DNA of 64,000 bases, taken from JASGIT01 sp047601665. GTDB taxonomy: Bacteria; Pseudomonadota; Gammaproteobacteria; Burkholderiales; Burkholderiaceae_C. The translations under genes and the position numbers were made by a program. The DNA is taken from contig JASGIT010000001.1 of NCBI GenBank assembly GCA_047601665.1, positions 558,001 to 622,000 on the forward strand. The letters run 5' to 3'. Shown one piece after another: positions 17,882 through 26,208 of this stretch. Positions within the stretch are counted from its first letter, which is position 1; the number at the start of each line of letters is the position of its first letter. The notes below the pieces were generated by a model. It was not told the origin of the DNA, made no database searches, and saw nothing but the letters and a program-made list of their open reading frames with translations.

Positions 17882-20778
17882 TTTTTGCTCCTTGGGGTGG
17901 TTTTCTTGGGGGTGGCGGGTTCGCCGGCGAAGGCCAGCTCGGCGGGGGCCGGCGCGTTGCCGCTGCCGCCGCTGGTCTGGGCCGCGGCGCGGTCCGACAG
18001 CGCGAGCGCCGCACGCGCGGCGGTGGCGTGCGCGGCGCGGTCCAGCGCGGCCTGGCTGAAGATGCGGAAGCCCAGCTCGGGCCGGAAGCCGTGGATCTCG
18101 CGCACGTCCAGCGCGGCCATGAACTGCAGGATTTCGGCGCTGATGACCTGGCCCGGCACCAGGATGGGGAAACCCGGCGGGTAGGGAATCACGAACAGTG
18201 CCGACACCAGCTCGCGGCCCGCCGCGATGGCGCTGGCGGCCTCCTTCATGTCGATGTATTCGCAATTCACGTCGTCGTACGAGAGGAAGAAGGCGCTGCG
18301 GATGTCGCCGTCGCGCGTGTCGGCGCGGCCTTCGACGCTGCGGCCCCGGAACGCGAAGTGGAAGCTGGAGAAGTCCGGCAGCGGCGGCTGCTCGTGCATC
18401 AGCGAGTTCACGCGCTTTTCGTGGATGCGGCGCTCGATCGCGCTCATGTCGGCCACGCGGGCATCGACGTCGCGGGCGATCTTGATCAGCACCTCGATCA
18501 GGTAGGCGATCGCGGAACGGGTGCTGCCGATGTTGGTCATGAACAGCACGGTGTTGCGCGAGGTCTTGTTGATCTGGATGCCGTATTTGTCCATCAGCTC
18601 CTTGTTCTTGAAGGTGTCGCCGTCCAGCCCCGTGTCGCCGATGACCAGCGTGGCGCGCGAGGGGTCGAGCACGAACTCGTCGCTGCGCCAGGCGGCTTCC
18701 ATGTTGTCCCAGCCGGTCTCGTCGTTGTAGTAGCTCTCCACGGCGGACTCGCGGTATTTGGGCGGCACCAGGTCGCCGATGCGCAGGAAGCGGAAGTAGC
18801 GCCTGAGTAGCGGGTGGTTGAGCACCTGCTCGCGCAGGCTCATGGCCAGCTCCAGCTGGCGCTGGATGAGCTCGTAGCCCTCCAGTTCCACCTGGCGGCG
18901 GCCCACGTCCAGCGAGGCGAGGATCTGGTAGTTGGGCGAGGTGGACGTGTGCGTCATGTACGCCTCGTGGAACGACTCCTCGGCCTTGTCCTTGAAGTCC
19001 TGGTCCCACACGTGGATCATCGAGCCCTGGCGCAGCGCGGCCAGCGTCTTGTGCGTGGAATGCGTGGCGTAGACGCGCACGCGGGCCTTGGCCGGGTCGG
19101 GCAGCAGGCGGGTGTTCAGCACCTGTTCGTCGTCGTCCCAGTCGATGCCGGCGGCAAAGGCCGCGTAGCGCTTGGCGTAGGCCGGGTCTTTGAAGGTGTC
19201 GGCCAGCTTGGCCGCCGTGGCCATGCCGGTGCGCTGGCGGTAGACGGGGTGGCAGCGCGCGAAGGCGAACCAGGCTTCGTCCCACAGGAAGATCAGGTCG
19301 GGCTTGATGGCCAGGCATTCGAGCATGACCCGCTCCACGTCGTAGACCAGGCCGTCGAAGGTGCAGTTGGTGAGCAGCACCATGCGCACCTTGTCGAGCG
19401 TGCCCGCGCGCTTGAAGCTGAGCAGCGTTTCCTTGATGTGGCGGATGGGCACGGCGCCGTACATCGAGTACTGGTCGAGCGGGTACGAGTCGAGGTAGGC
19501 CACCTGCGCGCCCGCCAGCACCAGGCCGTAGTGGTGGGACTTGTGGCAGTTGCGGTCCACCAGCACGATGTCGTCGGGCCGCACCAGGGCCTGCACCACG
19601 ATCTTGTTGCAGGTGGAGGTGCCGTTGGTGGCGAAGTAGGTGCGCCGCGAGCCGAAGGCGCGGGCCGCGTATTCCTGCGCGACCTTGAGCGGGCCGACCG
19701 GGTCGAGCAGCGAATCGAGGCCGCCCGAGGTGGCGGAGGTTTCGGCCATGAACAGGTTCATGCCGTAGAACTGCGCCAGGTCGCCGATCCAGTTGCTGTT
19801 CATGATGGCCTTGCCGCGCGCCAGCGGCAGCGCGTGGAACACGCCGGTGGGCTGCTTGGCGTAGTCGCGCAGCGCGTGGAAGAACGGCGTCTTGTGGCGC
19901 TCGCCCACGCCTTTCATGATGGCGCTGTACAGCTCGATGTGGTCTTCCTCGCCGAAGAAGATGCGCTTGAACACCTCGCCGGCGCGCGCGGCGATGTCTT
20001 CGACGCTGACGTCGGTGACCAGGTACAGGTCGAGCTCGGGGCGCAGCTGCGCGATCTGCTGGCCCAGCAGCGGGCCCCGCTCGAACTCGGGCATGGCCTC
20101 GATGGTCTCGTCCATGCCGTCCAGGAAGCGGCGCAACATGCCGCTGCGGTTGGCCGAGCGGAACGGGAAGCCGTGGCGGATGACCACGGCCTGCAGGTTG
20201 AAGTTGACCAGGGTGGCGATGAGCGCGTCCTCGTAGCTGGGCACCACCACCACGTCGAAGATGAAGTCGTCGTCGGAGCTGCGCTTGCGCTGCACGCGGC
20301 GGCGCAGGGCGTCTTCCTCGCTGGCGGACATTTCATCGACGATCAGCACCTCGAAGTAGGGCCGCGCCAGCTGCGCCTGGTGCTCGCTGTCGGTCTCGAT
20401 CTGCGAGGGCAGTTCGTTGTCGCTGCTGTCCAGCGTATTGGGGTCGTGGCGGTAGGTGCGCGCGGCCAGCGCGCGGTGGATGCGCCGCGCCGCCTGGTGG
20501 GCGCGGGCCAGTTCCTCGCGCTCGATCCACTGGCACAGCTCGCCGAACACGCGCCCGCCGGGGAAGGCCCAGTAGTTCTCGATGGGCGCGAGGCGGTCGA
20601 GGATGTTCTGCACGTGCGCGAAGCGCGTGGCGCGCTCGGGGTGGTCGGCGGGCAGGATGGCGAGGCGGCTCAGGTCGTCCACCAGGCTGATCCAGCCGTC
20701 GGAACGCATTTCCCAGACGCTGCGGTGGCGGCTGAGGGAGGCCCGGGTACGTGTTGCCGCTGAGGGCTTGGTTGTCAT
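17878..20778 (-). CDS. Large Orn/Lys/Arg decarboxylase homologue
   Basis: A 966-residue fold-type I PLP enzyme. Core motifs are NGTST (385-389), RNCHKS (409-414), the pyridine-nitrogen aspartate D500 in WDEAW, and the PLP lysine K577 in ATHSTHKTLAAL. A C-terminal domain resembles that of lysine/arginine decarboxylases (VIPYPPGFPILVPGQVIS). It is about 250 residues longer than E. coli lysine decarboxylase, with a long N-terminal part and a low-complexity basic tail. The usual PGHxGG segment is replaced by ALPLARGKA (316-324), and SVSELGSLL by SATSGGLDSLL. The substrate, and even decarboxylation, are therefore uncertain. It is the first gene of the operon and has an AGGAG site and a leader hairpin. 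Confidence 0.85.
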   Translation of the reverse strand: MTTKPSAATRTRASLSRHRSVWEMRSDGWISLVDDLSRLAILPADHPERATRFAHVQNILDRLAPIENYWAFPGGRVFGELCQWIEREELARAHQAARRIHRALAARTYRHDPNTLDSSDNELPSQIETDSEHQAQLARPYFEVLIVDEMSASEEDALRRRVQRKRSSDDDFIFDVVVVPSYEDALIATLVNFNLQAVVIRHGFPFRSANRSGMLRRFLDGMDETIEAMPEFERGPLLGQQIAQLRPELDLYLVTDVSVEDIAARAGEVFKRIFFGEEDHIELYSAIMKGVGERHKTPFFHALRDYAKQPTGVFHALPLARGKAIMNSNWIGDLAQFYGMNLFMAETSATSGGLDSLLDPVGPLKVAQEYAARAFGSRRTYFATNGTSTCNKIVVQALVRPDDIVLVDRNCHKSHHYGLVLAGAQVAYLDSYPLDQYSMYGAVPIRHIKETLLSFKRAGTLDKVRMVLLTNCTFDGLVYDVERVMLECLAIKPDLIFLWDEAWFAFARCHPVYRQRTGMATAAKLADTFKDPAYAKRYAAFAAGIDWDDDEQVLNTRLLPDPAKARVRVYATHSTHKTLAALRQGSMIHVWDQDFKDKAEESFHEAYMTHTSTSPNYQILASLDVGRRQVELEGYELIQRQLELAMSLREQVLNHPLLRRYFRFLRIGDLVPPKYRESAVESYYNDETGWDNMEAAWRSDEFVLDPSRATLVIGDTGLDGDTFKNKELMDKYGIQINKTSRNTVLFMTNIGSTRSAIAYLIEVLIKIARDVDARVADMSAIERRIHEKRVNSLMHEQPPLPDFSSFHFAFRGRSVEGRADTRDGDIRSAFFLSYDDVNCEYIDMKEAASAIAAGRELVSALFVIPYPPGFPILVPGQVISAEILQFMAALDVREIHGFRPELGFRIFSQAALDRAAHATAARAALALSDRAAAQTSGGSGNAPAPAELAFAGEPATPKKTTPRSKK

Positions 20779-20794
20779 GTTTGTCTCCTGAAAC

Positions 20795-20819
20795 GCCGGA
20801 TCGGGAAGGCCCGTCCGGC
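20795..20819 (-). other. Stem-loop in the leader of the decarboxylase homologue
   Basis: Ten base pairs with one bulge and an AAGG loop (GCCGGA...TCCGGC outer arms), 16 bases upstream of the start codon. No T run follows on the minus strand, so a leader or mRNA-processing structure is more likely than a terminator. Confidence 0.45.
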
Positions 20820-20859
20820 TTATGGGGTCACGTGGCCCTTGATGGATGGAAGTGTGCGG

Positions 20860-21744
20860 TCAATGAGGCTTGGTCAGTGCTCCCAGGCTGTGCAGGTAGG
20901 GAAAGTCCGCCGCGTTTTCCCTGCGGTAGACGGCGAAGTCGCAGTCGCGGTCGCGGAAGCTCTTGAGCGGCTGCCCGAGGTTGCTGCGCAGGCCGCGTTC
21001 GCGCTCGCGGCGCAGCCTGGCGAAATCGACGTCGATGGCCATGATCTCGGGATTGCTGTCGGCCTGGTGCAGCACGTAGCCCGACGGATCGACGACGATG
21101 GAGCGGCCCACCCCGCCCTGCCCCGCGCCGTTGATGTCGAAAAAATACACCTGGTTGGTGGCCGCCGAGGCGCGCGCGATGGCCAGCTCCACGTCGCGGT
21201 CGATGGTGTCGGTCATCGTGGGGTGCAGGATCACCTCGGCCCCCATGGCTGCCAGCGTGCGCGTGGTCTCGGGGAACCACATGTCGTAGCAGATCGACAC
21301 GCCGAAGCGCCCCGCGCCGGGCACGTCGAACACGCAGAAGCCCGTGCCGCCCAGCACGTCGCGCTCGTACGGGCGGAACGGAAACAGCTTGCGGAAGCGC
21401 GTGACGACCACGCCCTCGGGGTTGATGACCGGTGCGGTGTTGTAGACCACGGCGGTGCCGTCGGCGTTGGCGACGCTCTCGAACAGCGAGCCGGGGACGA
21501 GCCACAGCCCGGTCTCGCGCGCCAGTTCGCACAAGCGCGCCTCGGTGGGGCCGGGCAGCGGCTCGGCCTTGTCGTGCTTGGGGCCGAGCGCGGCCAGTTC
21601 CGAGAACAGCACCATGCGCACCCACGGAAAGCGCTGGCGGATGTGGCGCAGGTAGTTGCCCATCAGCTCGACGTTGCTGTCGAAGGCGGACACCTGCATC
21701 TGCACGCCAGCCACGCCGAAATTCGTGTCAACGCCTCCCGTCAT
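20860..21744 (-). CDS. Carbon-nitrogen hydrolase (nitrilase superfamily amidase)
   Basis: A 294-residue protein with the full catalytic triad of the family: E49 (FSELAALG), K119 (RKLFPF) and C152 (SICYDMWFPE), plus E127 in PYERD. CYDMWFPE resembles the amidase branches, such as N-carbamoylputrescine amidase with CWDQWFPE, rather than true nitrilases. It would release ammonia from an amide or carbamoyl compound. The start overlaps the dehydrogenase stop (ATGA). Beside gabT and gabD genes and upstream of a decarboxylase homologue, an amidase step in an amine or GABA-amide pathway is plausible. Confidence 0.85.
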   Translation of the reverse strand: MTGGVDTNFGVAGVQMQVSAFDSNVELMGNYLRHIRQRFPWVRMVLFSELAALGPKHDKAEPLPGPTEARLCELARETGLWLVPGSLFESVANADGTAVVYNTAPVINPEGVVVTRFRKLFPFRPYERDVLGGTGFCVFDVPGAGRFGVSICYDMWFPETTRTLAAMGAEVILHPTMTDTIDRDVELAIARASAATNQVYFFDINGAGQGGVGRSIVVDPSGYVLHQADSNPEIMAIDVDFARLRRERERGLRSNLGQPLKSFRDRDCDFAVYRRENAADFPYLHSLGALTKPH

Positions 21745-23204
21745 GCATCCAACCCCGCCAGGCACACGTACTTGATCTCCAGGAACTCCTCGAGCCCGTA
21801 CCGGGAGCCCTCGCGGCCCAGGCCCGACTGCTTGACGCCGCCGAACGGCGCCTCGGCGGTGGAGATCAGGCCGGTGTTCACGCCGACCATGCCCGATTCG
21901 AGCCGCTCGGCCACGCGCATGACGCGGCCGATGTCGCGGCTGTAGAAGTACGCGGCCAGGCCGAATTCGGTGTCGTTGGCGCGGGCGATGACCTCGGCCT
22001 CGGTGTCGAAGGCGAAGATCGGCGCCAGCGGGCCGAAGGTCTCCTCGTGCGCGACCAGCATGTCGGCGGTGGCGCCAGCCACCACCGTGGGCTCGTAGAA
22101 CTGGCCGCCCAGCGCGTGGCGCTTGCCGCCCGTGAGCACCTTGCCGCCCTTGGCGATGGCGTCGGCCACGTGCTCCTCTATTTTTGCGACGGCCTTGGCG
22201 TCGATCAGCGGGCCTTGCGTCACGCCCGGCTCCACGCCGTTGCCCACCTTGAGCGCCTCGACCTTGGCCACCAGCTTGGCGGTGAAGGCGTCGAGCACGC
22301 CCTTTTGCACGTAGATGCGGTTGGCGCACACGCAGGTCTGGCCGGTGTTGCGGTATTTGGAGACCATCGCGCCATCGACGGCCGCATCGAGGTCGGCGTC
22401 GTCGAACACGATGAAGGGCGCGTTGCCGCCCAGCTCCAGCGAGAGCTTCTTGATGGTGTCGGCCGACTGGCGCATCAGCGTGCGGCCCACTTCGGTGGAG
22501 CCGGTGAAGGTGAGCTTGCGCACCAGCGGGTTGGCCGTCATCTCGCCGCCGATCTCGCCGGATGCGCCGGTGATGACCGACAGCAGCCCCTTGGGCACGC
22601 CCGCGCGTTCGGCCAGCAGCGCGAAGGCCAGCGCGGAGAACGGCGTCTGCGTGGCGGGCTTGACCACCATGGAGCACCCTGCCGCCAGCGCCGGGCCGGC
22701 CTTGCGCGTGAGCATGGCGGTGGGGAAGTTCCACGGCGTGATCGCCGCCGTGACGCCGATGGGCTGCTTGAGCGCCAGGATGCGGCGGTCGGCCAGCGGC
22801 GCGGGAATGGTGTCGCCATAGACGCGGCGGGCCTCGTCGGCAAACCATTCGATGAAGGACGCGGCGTAGGCGATTTCGCCCTTGGCCTCGGCCAGGGGCT
22901 TGCCCTGCTCGCTGGTCATGATCAGGCCCAAGTCGTCCTGGTTGGCCAGCAGCAGGTCGTTCAGGCGGCGCAGCACGGCGCTGCGCTCCTTGGCCGGGCG
23001 CGCGGCCCAGGCGTGGCGCGCGGCTTCGGCGGCTTCGATGGCGCGGCGGGTCTCGGCCGCGCCGCAGACGGGCACCGTGCCGATCTGCCCGCCGGTGGCG
23101 GGGTTGGTGACGGCGACGGTGGCGCCGTTGTCGGCATGTACCCATTCGCCCGCCACGAAGGCTTGTTGGCACAGCAGGGTGGGGGCGTTCAGTTGCAAGG
23201 ACAT
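21741..23204 (-). CDS. gabD: NAD(P)-dependent succinate-semialdehyde dehydrogenase-like
   Basis: A 487-residue aldehyde dehydrogenase with WNFPTAM near 158, catalytic E257 in LELGG and C291 in GQTCVCANR. The overall pattern (YRNTGQTCVCANRIYVQKG, GEIGGEMTANPLVRKLTFTGSTEVG) is that of GabD, which oxidises succinate semialdehyde to succinate. It lies downstream of gabT, separated by a repeat hairpin, and is coupled to the C-N hydrolase. Glutarate semialdehyde dehydrogenase is the main alternative, since lysine-derived substrates would suit the operon too. Confidence 0.88.
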   Translation of the reverse strand: MSLQLNAPTLLCQQAFVAGEWVHADNGATVAVTNPATGGQIGTVPVCGAAETRRAIEAAEAARHAWAARPAKERSAVLRRLNDLLLANQDDLGLIMTSEQGKPLAEAKGEIAYAASFIEWFADEARRVYGDTIPAPLADRRILALKQPIGVTAAITPWNFPTAMLTRKAGPALAAGCSMVVKPATQTPFSALAFALLAERAGVPKGLLSVITGASGEIGGEMTANPLVRKLTFTGSTEVGRTLMRQSADTIKKLSLELGGNAPFIVFDDADLDAAVDGAMVSKYRNTGQTCVCANRIYVQKGVLDAFTAKLVAKVEALKVGNGVEPGVTQGPLIDAKAVAKIEEHVADAIAKGGKVLTGGKRHALGGQFYEPTVVAGATADMLVAHEETFGPLAPIFAFDTEAEVIARANDTEFGLAAYFYSRDIGRVMRVAERLESGMVGVNTGLISTAEAPFGGVKQSGLGREGSRYGLEEFLEIKYVCLAGLDA

Positions 23205-23217
23205 AGATAAAAATGTG

Positions 23218-23293
23218 AGCTGCCAGCGCTTGTTGGCATTGGGTTTGAAAGGGTTTTCTATACTAAACCCAGCAATGACAAGCGCGGGCAGCT
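23218..23293. repeat. Dispersed repeat, copy 4: long imperfect inverted repeat
   Basis: Arms 23218-23246 and 23265-23293 carry AGCTGCCAGCGCTTG and its partner, extended by matching GGGTTT/AAACCC ends. On the minus strand the structure is followed by TTTTTA at 23213-23208. It could therefore terminate or attenuate gabT transcription before gabD. Confidence 0.75.
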
Positions 23294-23314
23294 ATGTTTT
23301 TTGAGTACTGAGGT

Positions 23315-24613
23315 TTAACCGCGCATCGCCGCGGCCAGGATGTCCAGGCCCTCGTCGAGCAATGGGTCCTCGATGGTCAGCGGGAACAGGAAGCGCACCA
23401 CGTTGCCGTACACGCCGCAGGTCAGCAGCAGCAGACCGGCGTCGCGGGCGCGCAATTGCACCTGCTTGGTGTATTCGGCGTCGGGCTTGCCGTCGGCGCC
23501 GTTGAACTCCACCGCCACCATCGCGCCCAGGCCGCGCACGTCGGCGATCTGCGGCACGCTGGCGCGCAGGCCGTTCAGGCGCTCCTTGAGGCGCTGGCCC
23601 AGCTGCTCGGCGCGCTGGGGCAGCCGGTCCTGCTCCATCACGTCCAGCACGGCGTGGGCTGCGGCAATCGCCAGCGCGTTGGCCGCGTAGGTGCCGCCCA
23701 GGCCGCCGGGCAGCGGGGCGTCCATGATCTCGGCGCGGCCCACCACGCCCGACAGCGGCAAGCCGCCGGCCAGGCTCTTGGCGATGGTCATCAGGTCGGG
23801 TGCCACGTCGTAGTGCTCCATGGCGAACAGCTTGCCGGTGCGGCCGAAGCCGGTCTGGATCTCGTCGGCGATCATCACGATGCCGTGGCGATCGCAGATC
23901 TCGCGGATGGCGCGCATGAACTCGGGCGGCTGCACGTAGAAGCCGCCCTCGCCCTGCACGGGCTCCAGGATGATGGCCGCGACCTGCTCGGGGTCGATAT
24001 CGGCCTTGAACAGCTTGTCGAGCGCGGCCAGCGAATCGGCCACGCTGGTGCCGTGCAGTTCGACCGGCGCGGGCACGTGGTAGATGCTGCCCGGGAAGGG
24101 ACCGAAGCCGGTCTTGTACGGCACGACCTTGCCCGTGAGCGCCATGCCCAGGTAGGTGCGGCCATGGAAGGCGCCGGTCAGCGCGATGACGCCGGGGCGG
24201 CGCGTGTGGGCGCGGGCGATCTTGATGGCGTTTTCCACGGCTTCCGCGCCGGTGGTGAAGAAGGCCGTCTTCTTGGCGTGCTGGCCGGGCGCGAGCGCGT
24301 TCAGGCGCTCGGCCAGCGACACCACGCTTTCGTAGGGCACGACCTGGTAGGCGGTGTGGGTGAAGCGGCCCAGCTGTTCCTGCACCGCCTCGACGATGCG
24401 CGGGTGGCGGTGGCCGGTGTTGAGCACGGCGATGCCCGAGCCGAAGTCGATGTAGCGCCGGCCCTCCACGTCCCAGAGCAGGGCGTTCTCGGCGCGCTCG
24501 GCATAGAAGGGGAAGCCGATGGCCACGCCGCGCGGCGTGGCGGCGGCGCGGCGGGCGTCGATGGCGGCGTTGCTCACAGTGGCGGAGCGTTCCGCGGCGG
24601 TGGATGCGTTCAT
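23315..24613 (-). CDS. gabT: 4-aminobutyrate aminotransferase
   Basis: A 432-residue class-III PLP aminotransferase. Motifs are FFTTGAEAVENAIKIAR (118-134), EPVQGEGG (217-224), ADEIQTGFGRTGK (249-261) and PLP lysine K279 in TIAKSLAGG. The motif set fits GabT, converting GABA and 2-oxoglutarate to succinate semialdehyde and glutamate; 5-aminovalerate is a possible second substrate. The ATG at 24613 is preferred, because the longer frame crosses the AT-rich divergent promoter. It is the first gene of the minus-strand block and is divergent from the MocR-type regulator. Confidence 0.9.
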   Translation of the reverse strand: MNASTAAERSATVSNAAIDARRAAATPRGVAIGFPFYAERAENALLWDVEGRRYIDFGSGIAVLNTGHRHPRIVEAVQEQLGRFTHTAYQVVPYESVVSLAERLNALAPGQHAKKTAFFTTGAEAVENAIKIARAHTRRPGVIALTGAFHGRTYLGMALTGKVVPYKTGFGPFPGSIYHVPAPVELHGTSVADSLAALDKLFKADIDPEQVAAIILEPVQGEGGFYVQPPEFMRAIREICDRHGIVMIADEIQTGFGRTGKLFAMEHYDVAPDLMTIAKSLAGGLPLSGVVGRAEIMDAPLPGGLGGTYAANALAIAAAHAVLDVMEQDRLPQRAEQLGQRLKERLNGLRASVPQIADVRGLGAMVAVEFNGADGKPDAEYTKQVQLRARDAGLLLLTCGVYGNVVRFLFPLTIEDPLLDEGLDILAAAMRG

Positions 24614-24713
24614 GGGGTCACCTGGGGGGCGCGTGACGCCCCGGGTCGTTGGACATGGGCAAAAGTCTAGGCTTATATTGATACCAAAAGAAGAGCCAAA
24701 TATCACAAACCAT
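24614..24713. promoter_or_regulatory. Divergent gabT/regulator promoter region
   Basis: A 100-base intergenic region whose right half is strikingly AT-rich (24664-24713: TTATATTGATACCAAAAG and CCAAATATCACAAACC). It contains ATACCA, the half-site reported for Bacillus GabR, and a TTGGAC/CTTATA pair spaced 17 bases apart as a weak promoter toward the regulator. Operator calls are tentative. Confidence 0.4.
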
Positions 24714-26192
24714 ATGGAACCAATTTCCAGAGCCGCCCATGCCACGCTGCCCGACTTCGTGCTCCGGCATTTCCAGCGCAGCGACGCCGAATACAACCAC
24801 CGCCAGCTCTACCGCATCCTCAAGGACGGCATCCTGCGCGCGGCGCTGGCCGCCGGGTCGAAGCTGCCGCCCAGCCGCGAAATGGCCCGGACGCTGGGCA
24901 TCGCCCGCAACACCATCGTGCAGGTCTACGAGCAACTGGCGCTGGAGGGGCTGGTGCAGGCGGGCGTGGGGCGCGGCACTTACGTGGCCGAGGTGGCCCC
25001 GGCCTTCGCGGGCCAGCCGCAGCCCGCGCCGCGCCGCGGCACGCCGCTGTCACGGCGCGGCGCGGGCATCGTCGGGGGCGCGCGGGCCAGCCCGCTGCAG
25101 TGGGGCGCATTCGCGCCGGGCGTGCCCGAGCTGCGCATGTTCCCGGGCGCCGTCTGGAGCCGCCTGCAGGCCCAGGCCTGGCGCGAGCACGAGCCGCCGC
25201 AGCTGAGCTACGCCACCGGCGCGGGCCACCCCCTGCTGCGCGAAGCGATCGCCGAGCACCTGCAGGGCACGCGGGGCGTGGCGTGCAGCGCCGGGCAGAT
25301 CCTCGTCACCAGCGGCGCCCAGCAGGCGCTGCACCTGATTGCGCAGCTGCTGGCCGACCCGGGCGACACCGCCTGGCTGGAAGACCCGGGCTACTGGGGG
25401 GCGCGCAGCGTGTTCGGCATGGCCGGGCTGCAGCTGGAGCCGGTGGCGCTGGACGGCGAGGGCCTGGCGCCGACGCCGCAGCAGCTGCAAACGCCGCCGC
25501 GGCTGATGTTCGTATCGCCCTCGCACCAGTACCCCAGCGGCGTGCTGATGGGCCATGGCCGCCGCCGCCAGCTGCTGGACTACGCGGCGGCGCACAACGT
25601 CTGGATCGTCGAGGACGACTACGACAGCGAATTCCGCTTCGCGTCGCGCCCGCTGCCAGCACTGCAGGGCCTGGACGATCAGGGCCGGGTGATCTACCTG
25701 GGCACGTTCTCCAAGACCATGTTCCCTTCGCTGCGGCTGGCCTATCTGGTACTGCCGCGCGATCTGGTCGACAGCTTTGCCCGCGCGCTGAACGAACTGT
25801 TCCGCGAGGGCCAGACCCTGCAGCAGGCCGCGCTGGCGCAATTCATGCTGCAGGGCCACTACGTCAACCACATCCGCCGTATGCGCCTGGTCTATGGCGA
25901 GCGCCGCCGCGTGCTCATCGACGAGATCGCCCGCCGGCTGGGCGGCGCCGTGTCCGTCCTCGGCGGCGATGCGGGCCTGCACCTGGTGCTGGGCCTGCCG
26001 CCCGGCGCGGATGACGAGGCCATCGCCCGGCAGGCGCGGGAGCGAGGCGTGCTGACGCGGCCGCTGTCGCTGTACTCGCTGCGGCCCGGCCCGGCGCCGG
26101 GGCTGGTGCTGGGCTACGGGGCGGTGACGGAGGATGAAATCCGCCACAGCTTCCGCCTGCTGGCGCAAGCCATCGAGCCGCATCTGGCCTGA
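24714..26192 (+). CDS. MocR/GabR-type transcriptional regulator (GntR HTH + aminotransferase domain)
   Basis: A 492-residue fusion of a GntR winged helix (about 28-95: LPPSREMARTLGIARNTIVQVYEQL) and a fold-type I aminotransferase-like domain. The latter shows VEDDYDSEFRF (299-309) and a PLP lysine K334 in TFSKTMFPSL. Such regulators bind PLP and often GABA or an amino donor and control the neighbouring gene. The ATG at 24714 begins the family-like N terminus. It is divergent from gabT, so it is the likely switch of the whole GABA/amine block. Confidence 0.9.
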   Translation: MEPISRAAHATLPDFVLRHFQRSDAEYNHRQLYRILKDGILRAALAAGSKLPPSREMARTLGIARNTIVQVYEQLALEGLVQAGVGRGTYVAEVAPAFAGQPQPAPRRGTPLSRRGAGIVGGARASPLQWGAFAPGVPELRMFPGAVWSRLQAQAWREHEPPQLSYATGAGHPLLREAIAEHLQGTRGVACSAGQILVTSGAQQALHLIAQLLADPGDTAWLEDPGYWGARSVFGMAGLQLEPVALDGEGLAPTPQQLQTPPRLMFVSPSHQYPSGVLMGHGRRRQLLDYAAAHNVWIVEDDYDSEFRFASRPLPALQGLDDQGRVIYLGTFSKTMFPSLRLAYLVLPRDLVDSFARALNELFREGQTLQQAALAQFMLQGHYVNHIRRMRLVYGERRRVLIDEIARRLGGAVSVLGGDAGLHLVLGLPPGADDEAIARQARERGVLTRPLSLYSLRPGPAPGLVLGYGAVTEDEIRHSFRLLAQAIEPHLA

Positions 26193-26208
26193 TGGGGCCC
26201 GATGGGGG

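Noticed and set aside
15366..19318. Long minus-strand frames suggesting C45/ATP-grasp/decarboxylase fusions
   Set aside because: Each real protein has its own start with a ribosome binding site, and the upstream translation is low-complexity Arg/Ala-rich shadow sequence.
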